Both the position numbers and the translations under genes were made by a program. The notes under the pieces were generated by a model. The model saw only the letters and a list, made by a program, of their open reading frames with translations. It was not told the DNA's origin and searched no databases. A DNA stretch of 64,000 bases from contig CM027377.1 of NCBI GenBank assembly GCA_015680905.1, positions 16,392,501 to 16,456,500 of the forward strand, written 5' to 3'. Origin of the DNA: Coptis chinensis. Its lineage: Eukaryota > Streptophyta > Magnoliopsida > Ranunculales > Ranunculaceae. Of this stretch, positions 35,467 to 45,150 are shown piece after piece; positions within the stretch are counted from its first letter, which is position 1, and every line of letters starts with the position of its first letter.

Positions 35467-36611
35467 TAGCATCTTTAATGGTAAGACTTGAAAAACACTA
35501 AATTTTTTGACCAAATAAACACCAAACAACTTCAGCCCAGACATCAAAAATTCGACACCAAACTACGCTGCTTTGGATAAACCGCGCCAGAATAGCCAAC
35601 GCACCTTTCGAAACACCGCGCCATAAAGCCCAAAGCCCACGCGGTGTTTCAATCATCGCACACCTTTTGAAACACCGCGTCGTACAGTTTAGCCTAAAAC
35701 CCATGTTATTTCAAAGCCCACGTTTTTTTTCTGAAAACTACGCCAAAAAAACCCACAATAGCCCACAAACCCATGCAGTGTTTGAAAAACCACGCAGTTT
35801 ATTGAACACCGCGTCGTACATTTGATACAACATCAAACCAAACACCAAATGGGAGCCCGGCCCTCAAACAGTGAAGCCCTCATGTTTTGAGGCCAGGCTA
35901 GCCCTACCCTCATTTACCTCGAGGGCCGAGTCGGGTCGGGCCAATGCTTAAATCTCGAAGCCTTTACCCGCCCCTCAACCCTCTCGAGAGGACTTGAAGG
36001 GCCGGGCTTGAGGGCCAAACATGAGGGCCGGTTACTATGTTATACATTTGATTTACAAAATAAATTGAGAAACATTAGTTAAAAATAATAAAATCGAATG
36101 CACTTCACAATTAAAACTTCAAACTACTAAAAAAACTTGTTAAAGTTGTATTAGTCAATTAAAATCAGTTAAATTCATTTCATAAAATATAAATGATATA
36201 AATATTATAATGAAATTATAAGGTTGACAAACTTAATAGATAAGCGTTCTTTTAAGTGATTTTTAGCATATTAATGCTAAAATGAAATATATTATAAAAA
36301 AATTTATTAAAATATATGTAATAAATATTGAGGGCCTAATGAGGGCTGGGCTTAAGTTTCAAAGTCTAGGCCCTTACTCTCCCCTCAAAAGCTTGAGGGT
36401 TGGGTAGGCCCAGCCCACGAATGTGTGAAGGCCTCATTTTGAGGGCTTTTTCGGCCTATGAGCATGGTCGGGGCGGGCGGGCTGAGGGTTTAAAAGCCAT
36501 TTTGACACCCCTAAATGGGAATGGTTTGGTCTCACCATTGAAAATGGTTTTTACCAAATTTTTAAGAATTTAGTGTTTGGTATTCATTTGGTATTACCAT
36601 TAAAGATGCTC
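35467..36611. mobile_element. TIR transposon (PIF/Harbinger-like ends, TTA duplication) carrying a nested insertion
   Basis: The left end reads TTA/TAGCATCTTTAATGGTAA and the right end, on the minus strand, TAA/GAGCATCTTTAATGGTAA. The 16-17-bp inverted ends are flanked by TTA at 35464-35466 and 36612-36614, a duplication typical of PIF/Harbinger. Inside, subterminal ACACCGCG/CGCGGTGTT motifs are repeated. No transposase. Without the nested insert (35847-36512) it would be about 480 bp. Confidence 0.75.
35855..36512. mobile_element. hAT-like non-autonomous element nested in the TIR transposon
   Basis: AAATGGGA is present at 35847-35854 and 36513-36520, an 8-bp duplication as made by hAT transposases. 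The right end, on the minus strand, starts AGGGGTGTCAAAATGG, an end common to plant hAT-type MITEs. The left end (GCCCGGCCCTCAAAC) does not match it well and may be damaged. Both ends are rich in GAGGGCC/GGCCCTC. Confidence 0.65.
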
Positions 36612-36614
36612 TTA

Positions 36615-38039
36615 GTAGAGCTATGGCTTTAAACGGAAAAAAAATTAGAGTTGTGAATAAAATTATCTCCAAGGTAAAATGTTGGACAATATCAACACTC
36701 TGCATAAACACAGAAATTTTCATCAATGGCAAAGAAAATCGCAAAGATATTTGTTGAAGACCTGAAATCTTGAATACCAATTTGGTGTATATATGCACAA
36801 GAACAAGTACTACTCATTTGATGGACAGAATATTCGGTCTAGCCTTGTTCCAACTTGAGCTTTATTCCAGAGCATTCCAAATATATTTTGGGGATCGATA
36901 CAGGCTAGTCTGAATTATTAGGCAATCACTAGCCAATATGCCGGCCTGTGGCCGGCTTACTATATTAATAGTTGATTTACTCTGGGCTATTATAATTGTA
37001 TATTGTGCTATTGTTTTGATGATGAACTAATTAACTATTCAATGTTTTAAAAGAAAAAGTTCAAGCCTATTATTCTAGTGTGTTGGGCTTTAAAATTAGT
37101 TGGGAATGTTGGTCTTTATAATTGCTTGGGGAAAGAATTAGACGTCTGAGACATAATTATTTTTGGGCAAACACAAATGCTTTTAGAAAAAAGACATGTA
37201 TTGCCAAATTACACCACTTGTCGAATGTGTTGTTGCACTTCTTGTTTTAGGGTTACTTTTGGAATCGTCTATGAATACAACACCCAAAAAAAAATGTAAA
37301 TATGTAAATATTTTTTTGGTAAGTAATACTTACCCCATCAAATGCAAGAACAATGAATTGATCCCTCTCTGTTAGTAGCCTATAAGAAAATTCAAGTATA
37401 GAGATCACCTTGTAATCTTTCAAACAAAAATCTCCGAGGCCCTTCTGGTTGCTAATCTAGGGGCATAATCAAATGGCAACCAAACCCGAGGCACTTCTAG
37501 TTCATTTTGCAGGGCAAAAAGCCTTCCTCTACACCTTTTAATTCGTACAGCTTCCCCTACACAAATAGAGAGAAGTAGGAATTAAAGTCAACACTATACT
37601 ATCACACTGTTAAGACTGGTATATAGGTCAACTGGATTGCCACTATCGCATTGTTGTTGTCTTTAGATCCCATTATCGCCTTGAACCCCTTTAAGTTAAT
37701 TATTTGAAAGAAGTCACCCCCTATAGTCTAACTTTAGGTCGGTTAGAACAGAGGAAAGGTAAAGGTCATCTGAGATATCGATCGCCATACCGGCATAAAA
37801 TAGTTCAACAGTTTACATACATATACTTTCTTTTTTTCTTTCGAGAATACTCTTAGAATACCAAAAAGAATTGACAAATTGCAGTGCGAAAATCAAATTG
37901 GCAGAAAACACTCCATGAAAATATCATCACAAATCCACGTTATAACAATCATATGATTGATCAATAGCTAGCTTTGTGATTTTGTATAAATCAGAAGACT
38001 TTTGTATATCTATTGAAAAAAAATCATCTGAAAAAGAAA
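36615..38039. other. Non-coding DNA between transposon and LRR fossil
   Basis: A GC-rich hairpin GCCGGCCTGTGGCCGGC lies near 36943. Nothing else recognised. Confidence 0.5.
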
Positions 38040-38440
38040 ACTTTTGTATAAAGAAATGAGATGCTGAAATTGCGCGGCTGATATTTCCAATTCTGGACAG
38101 TCTTTGAGTTCTAATGTCTCGACTCGGAGGGCTGTTAAATGTGGCGGGGATCAAGGGGCGAGATGTTAGCATCGGTAATCCCTCAATCATTAGCTATGTT
38201 ACCGCTCGAGCTTTTCTAATCCCTCCGGAAAAGAATCCAACTATCCACAACAGCTTGATGTACATCCCGCGTTAGTCTTTGTGAGACATTTTATTCCCAC
38301 AGGTAGACTTATCAGTTCTTCGCAGTCCTTGATCACCAAAGTATGTACAGAAGTAAGGTTTCGCAGCAATTGCATTAGAAAAGCATCTAATGAATTTCCG
38401 CAAATTTCAAGCGAATGAAGATGAGGGAGGCTACCAAACT
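38040..38440 (-). pseudogene. Fossil leucine-rich repeats of an NBS-LRR resistance gene
   Basis: The minus strand encodes FGSLPHLHSLEICGNS, LTSVHTLVIKDCEELISLP, then after stops LDSFPEGLEKLE and, in another frame, LRVETLELKDCPELEIS. The L..L..L.I..C..L..LP rhythm is that of the LRR part of CC-NBS-LRR genes. No NB-ARC domain (P-loop, GLPL) was found nearby. At least two stops and a frameshift are present. Confidence 0.6.
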
Positions 38441-40605
38441 CAGTGTAGCCTCATTGCATGATCTTAGTATGAATAGCTTGCCTGCATGTATGTTAAGACA
38501 ACATCATTGGGAGTTTGGGACATATCATAGTTTGAGTTAACAACTAACAATAATTTCTGGAAAAAAAAAGTATAAAATAGCATAAGTAATGCATGCCTTG
38601 TAATATTTTAGAAGTGTTGGATTAAGCGTTAGTACATTGCAAGGGCTAAGTCTTCACACTTAACTCTAAACAGATACAAAGGTAGTGAAGAAATACACCA
38701 ACCCAAAATCCTATGCAAGTCCTTCAGCATTTGGAGCGCAATAGGGATGTGTACTTTTCTGTGGTCCATCTTAGAAAGGAGCTGTGTACTTCTCTGTAGT
38801 TCGTCTTGGAAAGCACATAAATGAATTCATCCATTTTTTCTGTTAAAACAAAAGTTTTGGTGGGCTGTTATTATCTCCAACTCATCCTGCCATTTCAAGA
38901 GCAATGTTAGTATAACCACGTGTACGTTACATGCCCTACTTACGAAATTTTCCATAGAAATAGGAAAAAAGCTTGGTCATAATTCATTTCATACAACGTA
39001 GTTCAGATGAGATTGCTAGAAGGAACACATGATCTATGTCCGGTGGTGCTCTTGATTTCCAACTTTATATATTACGTCATTAACTTCTTGAAGAAAAAGA
39101 AAGAACATTGAAAGAGTCAAGGAATGTCTATCTTATATAGATCTTGGCAGTTGATGAAGGAAAATTGACATGTCCATTTGAAACATTAACCTGGAAGACC
39201 CTCAATATGAACTACAGGCACCTCCAACCTCATCAATTAGATTTGCAATGGCACCAAGAAAAATTTCCGGTTGCATTCTCGCACAAATGATTCGAAATCA
39301 ATATAGTGCCAAACATTATGGTAATTACGAAAAGGCCAGCTGCACATTCATCAGTTTTGCTTAACGATAGAGCCAGTTAGCACACTTATCTGTTTTGCTT
39401 AGTGATAGAGCTAGTTACTCAGCACATTCACCAGTTTTACTTAACAATAAGAGCCAGGTAGCATATTCATTAGTTTTGCTTAAAGAATGGAGCTACTTAA
39501 ACCACTATTCATTTTGATACGGCTAGGAACCTTGGTCATCCTTTCTTTTTAATCCATTAAAACTTCAAATGCTTGAATTCAAAGTAATGCTTACTATGAT
39601 CAAATCCTATCGCTGACATTACATAGATTATTATGTACTTCATACCAATACACTTATATACAGTTAATTAAAAGACTGCCCAATTCTACACAAAACACGT
39701 ACTCCAGTAAAAAAGACAACATTCCATTCAATCAAATTTTTTTTTACTGTACAACTCAATCTCATACCAAAAATATCAATATTTTTCGAAGTTCTAACTT
39801 CCTATAATAACAGCTTTGATATATAATTTAAAAAGTCACAAAGGATAAACATTTTTCAAGGAGTAACATATCTACTCCAGTACCAATAACTAATAAACAC
39901 CCTAGAACTTAATACCATTATCTACAACAAATCATACAAAAGTCCAATTTAAGCTTTCCTATAATAACAACTTCAAAATCAAAGTAACAATATCACATGC
40001 CCAATCAACTTTAAAATCTAAAAACAGTTCCAAAGCTCATAATACATCTAGATTTAATACGGGTCTCCTCATTTCTATCCAAATGTAGCTAACAACTCAA
40101 ACCCACAACAAAAAGCAATCATTTTTATCCAAATATTCAAATATTTGAACACCAAGAGAAAGAAAGAGAGTTATTATACCTTGATGCATAAGCCATTTGA
40201 ACCTAATCCTCATACATCGATTTTAAAGGAAGCAATTCATTAAAAGCATTTGATTTTGCAAATAAAGAAATGGGCGATTACCTTTTCTACGAAGAAAAGA
40301 GCATCAAATATACACATTGGACAGATTCACTTGAAAATTGTTTGAAATATCTACCATCCTTGAAAAGTGCCTAATTTTATCGGAAGTTTTAGAGGACCTG
40401 GGTTCTACAAAATTCCAAGAACGTAATTCTCACTTCTTTGCCACCTAGCTACTCGCTACATATGAGAATATGACTATATGAGCAGCAGCTTTGAAATGGT
40501 AACTACTAAAATTCACTCCCTGAAGCTGCAACCAATAGAGAAAAGAATGGTCCATGCCAATTCTCTCTGACCACTTCCTTCAAATATATCACGTGCTCAA
40601 CACAT
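38441..40605. other. Non-coding DNA with a short tandem array
   Basis: 39340-39500 holds about four units of 38-42 bp built on CAGTTTTGCTTAACGATAG and AGCCAGTTAGCACATTCAT with changes. Elsewhere AT-rich without a recognisable gene. Confidence 0.55.
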
Positions 40606-41064
40606 GTGCCACAAACCACCAATTCCTTCCAAACTCCCTTTCTTTCCCTCTACTCCAACCACCCAGCAATTTTCTTCACTGAAATTCAAAAAATCAGCAC
40701 ACCCCACCATCAGCATGGATCATCCGACAATCCACAATCAATTTCAATTACCAAAACTTGGACCCAACTCAACAACGAATCTGATTTCGCATCTCTACTT
40801 TCATCCGACGGCTATATTTTCATCTGTGGCTTCGGTTCTCTTTTATCAGGTACACTTTCTTAAGTCTTAACATACACATTTCTATAATCCACTAATCGCA
40901 CGTCTCAATCCATTATCTTACTTCCAAATTCAGAAAAAAGCGCGAGGAGTACATTTCCCGAACTCATCAACTTCGAATGGCTTAAACTCAACGGCTTCCG
41001 TCGGCGTTTTAAGCTCATCTTTATAATTTTCTTCCAACGTGGAATTGCCAATGCTGAAACTCAG
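40606..41064 (+). pseudogene. Gamma-glutamylcyclotransferase-like gene fragment (two exons)
   Basis: The end of exon 1 reads ESDFASLLSSDGYIFICGFGSLLS up to ATCAG/GTACAC at 40849. Exon 2, 40934-41064, continues EKSARSTFPELINF, KLNGFRR and FFQRGIANAETQ, then /GTCACA. GFGSLL is the substrate-pocket signature of GGCT/AIG2-like folds, enzymes of glutathione breakdown. The exon 1 frame has no ATG, middle residues of exon 2 look scrambled compared with its second copy at 41932, and the remaining two thirds of such a protein is missing. It is a fragment, not a gene. Confidence 0.55.
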
Positions 41065-41591
41065 GTCACACATACATAATGTAAAAAACTCTCAGTATAT
41101 TTGGTTTGGTTTATTAGAATTCTCATGGTTGCATTCCCCTACTTTATTTTTGTGTCTAGGTCAACGAAGGGATCAGAAAACACTGTGTGATCATATATAG
41201 ATCTTACGTATTGTGAATTTCAGATATGGTGCTATCGACATATTCCTCACGCTGTTTCAAAAAAAAAAGATGTTTCTTATATCAAGCACTCAAGCAGATA
41301 CAAAGAAGGAAAAGAAAAAATAAATGTTCAAGTAGAGCTATCAAAAGCAATGTTCAATTAAGGATAGAAAAACTTCCGTATTCTTCATAATCTGAAAAGA
41401 ATAAACTGTGAAGTATGGAATAGTATGGACGTTGAGAGTTGAGAGTTGAGACTACTTTTTTTCATAGAATTACAAATAGACTTCTTTTTCATCCTCGAGT
41501 AACTATATAGCATCACCAGAGACTTCCAATAAAGAGTCACCAAACTGAGAATCCATCCATATTTCTAAATAAAATAAAATTGAGCGGGTAC

Positions 41592-41744
41592 CTGATAAGC
41601 AAGAGTAAAAGGATTAGTTTTTCCTCTCTTCTCTAATTCTTCCATTATCAAATCCACACATTCTTCCATCTCTGCTTTGTAAGGGTCACATGCTTCTTCC
41701 ACATAAGCAAGTGGCACTCCATGAGCACTTAAAAATATCATCAC
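41592..41744 (-). pseudogene. Captured ferrochelatase exon
   Basis: One minus-strand exon of 51 codons with intact acceptor (TTTGCAG/) and donor (/GTACCC): [45 protein letters not shown] is the ferrochelatase signature with the active-site His. Ferrochelatase inserts iron into protoporphyrin IX in plastids. No other exon of the gene is found on either side, and the exon lies between two copies of a foreign exon, so it is a captured piece. Confidence 0.8.
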
Positions 41745-41931
41745 CTGCAAATTTTTTTTTGGTAAGCTAAGGTTAAATATAAAGGAAAAAAACGAAGAAT
41801 AAAAAAACCTTCAGTAACTCGTACCAATTACTTTTTGCTACTTGAGATTTTAAGGTGAAAAAAGAAGTGAGCGTAAGTAACAGATTCAGATTAAGTTCTA
41901 TGGAAGTAGACAATGCCATTTGGGCAACTAA

Positions 41932-42061
41932 ACATTTCCCGAACTCATCAACTTCCGAATGGCGAAACTCAACGGCTTCCGTCGCGTTTTCGCTCATGCT
42001 GCGCCAATTTTCTTCCAACATGGAATTGCCAATGCTGAAACTCAGGTCACACATACATAAT
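41932..42061 (+). pseudogene. Second copy of the GGCT-like exon 2
   Basis: TTTCCCGAACTCATCAACTT, GGCTTCCGTCGCGTTTTCGC and GGAATTGCCAATGCTGAAAC repeat exon 2 of 40934-41064, and the copy runs on into the following intron (GTCACACATACATAAT in both). This copy keeps the family sequence better (KLNGFRRVFAHAAPIFF), with one frame change after INF. Confidence 0.75.
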
Positions 42062-42575
42062 AGAAACTCATTTCAAACTAATCCTCATTTTTTTTTAAGG
42101 ATAACTTTGTGAATTGGGAAACACATACATAACGAATTTCTGTCACACATACATCAGACAGAAACCAATTCCAATTCAATAACACCCACATAAAAAATTT
42201 CACATCAGCACAACATAGTTTTGTTTACATGAAAAGAATTGAAAATGATAAAAGTCACAAAGTAAGGTTTTGATGAACTTAAAACAAATAAAAGTAATTT
42301 AGTTGGAAAATATACCTTTTGATATGCAGGGCTTCAAGGAGAAATCATTTAGAATAAGGGCGAGAGATAGAGGCGACCAAAAGGAGAAGCTTGTTCGGTG
42401 TTTAAACCATAATCTTTCATTAGATTAGAATTAGATTAGAATGTGGGGTTTTCTTTTCTTTGTGCAAGTCTGCTGAATCATACCTTCAACAAAAATGAAA
42501 TTCGGTACAAAGGGATTTGAGAGGTGTTGCCAGAGAACAACATCTTCTTTTGTACTTTTGATATCACTCTATCAT
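42062..42575. other. Non-coding DNA right of the gene-fragment cluster
   Basis: No gene and no clear transposon terminus that would pair with the left side of the cluster. Confidence 0.45.
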
Positions 42576-42720
42576 CTGATTTTTTTTTTTTTTTTTTTTG
42601 CTAAGTGAGCTGAGAATTGTATTAAGTATAGGAAAAAGGGAAGGGAAATTACAGAAAGTGAAAAAGAAAACCAGAATTTGTCTGAACAATTTCTTAGTTT
42701 AATCTAAATTTGTCTCAGCG
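42576..42720 (-). mobile_element. 3' end of a truncated LINE or other retroposon
   Basis: On the minus strand CTTAATACAATTCTCAGC and TTAGC are followed by an A-run (42578-42599 as T on the plus strand). The tail resembles that of the LINE at 14175-14210 (GATTAATACAACTTA ... GAGCAAAA). The 5' limit and target duplication could not be fixed. Confidence 0.45.
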
Positions 42721-43882
42721 CGCACGTCGGGTTTGAATGAGATAATGAGCAATAGACTTAAACCCGAGTTTTGCAATCTGGAAAGAGTGATGAGTCGATG
42801 ACCTAGAATGTCATCTCCTGTTGGAAGAAGAGAAGAGGGTTTGAAGAGATGAATTTTTTTTTTGAAAGTTGGGAGTGTTTTGTAGAATTAAAAAAATAGT
42901 AGAGAAAGAAGTTTTTAACTATTTTGGGCTACGAACAATTGAAATCAGGCATAGAATTCTTTTTTTTTATGTAAAATCTGATGTGTCAGTCTGAGAGAAA
43001 AAAAGGGGGCTGACGTGGGTCACTGGGAGCATTCTCAACTACTCAGTATTAATGGTCTTTGATGGCATAAAATCCAAGTCTTTTAAGCTGTGTGGAATGC
43101 CGTTATGTGTAGATAATTAGTTTTGCAAAATGCCCAAAAACATCACTCTGAAAGTTGGAGAGGATCTTCCTACTCGACATTCAATATTTATGCATATACA
43201 ATTTTAAAGACATCTCAAATGGAGATTGTAAAAATCTATAGGCTCGGCAGGCATATGTGTGGGATTATACACCCCCACGGCCCTACCTCCCAAATAATTG
43301 GGCTTTCTAATAACTCGACTAATCAGTTTTGGGCTAAATGGTACACCATATTGATAAAGGTCCAACTCGATAGCTTAATCCAGCAGAAGGAAGTTGGCCT
43401 AGTGAAAAGTGAGAACTCCTAACAAAAGTACAATAAAAGTGAGGACATGATAGTCTGCCACAAAATTTTAACCATTTGTGAATTTTTTCATACTACAATA
43501 AAATGAAACATAAGCAACATCTGTTTGGTGTTTTGAGAAATTTTATGCTTTCATTTGCTTATTTAGAGTACTCATTCATTGGCTACTCGTATCTAGTTAC
43601 GGACTTTTTGATATCTAATGGGACAGTGTGATGATCTGGTGGGAAACAACTCAAATAAGAGAGTTGATTTGATGAAAAAATATATATGGAAATCTTTGAT
43701 GAAAGAATAGAACTAGAGAGATTAAGAAATTAAACGAATAGATTAAAAAATATTTTGGAGAAGAAAAATATTAGGTTTGAGATAACTTTGATAATTGATT
43801 TGATTGAATAATTAGATACCTGAAACAACTAAATCAATTTAATAATACTACTAATAAAAATATCTAAAAATAGACATTCTCA
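42721..43882. other. AT-rich non-coding DNA
   Basis: No gene, RNA or repeat recognised. Confidence 0.45.
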
Positions 43883-43907
43883 TCCTACATCATTTGGGGA
43901 GAGAGAG

Positions 43908-44608
43908 GTGGAGAGATTGATGAAGATGCCAACTCTTCCATTTGGGGAAAGGGAAGTCATCTTTAAGCGCTGGAATCTAAAATTGGGCAGTATCTCTAAC
44001 TCCATTTTTAAAACCAGAGAAGTCTCATTAGCTTTTTCGGGCATTCTTTTACATCTCAGAACCAAAGAAATAGTTCTTTCCCTCATAAAAGATTTTGGTA
44101 TCTTAATAGAGCTTGATGAGTATTCTTTGAACTCTTGTGGTAAGAAAGAATGGGTTAAAGTCCAAGTTACTGACTTGGGTGCCATTCCAAGAATCATTAG
44201 CTTGGAAGAAAGGGGATATGTATTTCCTGTGTGGGTGGAGATTGATATCGAGATTGATGCTTTGGAGGAAGAAGAAATCTTAGAGTGGTCGGCGTGTGTA
44301 GCGGAAGACATAGCGAATCAAGGTAGCATCTTTTTCCCGTGGCTCAGTTTCATTCCGAGAGTTGTCCCCAAAATTGTGTAGCAAGCTTTGCTGACGTCAA
44401 AACAGAGTTGAGTAGGCCACCTTGTTTTGGAGACGTTGCGGAAGAAATTCAAAATTCAAATTTTGAATCCTCTAATCAAGAACCTGCCAACAATGGGATC
44501 GAGGTTTATAACACATTTTGTGAGGGGGCAGTGTCACATGCTCCTGTTCCAGAAGTGGTGCGTACTCCAACTTTGGAGGCCCATAACACAAATTCAGGTG
44601 TCTTTTAG
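43908..44608 (+). pseudogene. LINE ORF1 fragment (DUF4283-type)
   Basis: PTLPFGEREVIFKRWNL, the KKEWVKVQVTDLGAIPRII block and FPVWVEIDIEID resemble the DUF4283 domain at the start of plant LINE ORF1 proteins, thought to bind RNA. A stop at about 44380 is followed by a second open frame to 44608. The N-terminus is missing at the insertion point. The rest up to 45150 has no frame I could follow. Confidence 0.6.
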
Positions 44609-45150
44609 GATAGGGCCGTCAGTTCGGGTATAAACATTGAAACCCAAAAGAAAAGAAGAAAAGTCTATGATAGATATAGGAAAAAAAAACTTGGCGTATA
44701 TATTGGGGAGTGCTTTTCGAGTTAAGTAATGGTAAGGCGAGGCATAGCTCAAAAGATAACCAGAGCAAAATTAAGAAGGCTACATTAGATCCGGGGCCTT
44801 AATCCCTTTCGTTATATCAACTGCATTCACCGCGACTCCAAGAAACAAGTGTTTTTGGGAGTGCCTCTATTGACAATACTGTATCAGAAGATTGCAATCG
44901 GAGTTTGCACAACGAAAGTCTTAATGAAATGAATGTTGGTGATATTGCAAAAAGAATGTACAAATGCCAAAACACTAACGACTCTCGCTGGATTAAATAC
45001 ATGGTCATGCCATGGGCAACCAACTTGGGAATAATTTCTCTTGGGGACTACAGGTTATCGTTTGGGGCGTAATTTCTCTTTTTGAAGAGCTTTACGGTAT
45101 TGGGTAGTGCTAAGAGGTCTTAGGAGGTATTGGGTAGTGCTAAGGTCTTA

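Noticed and set aside
40604..40870. Plus-strand frame starting at the ATG at 40604 as a gene
   Set aside because: The conserved GFGSLLS sequence is in a different frame; this one has no motif.
43123..43422. Open frame of 99 codons
   Set aside because: No motif; composition like the surrounding non-coding DNA.
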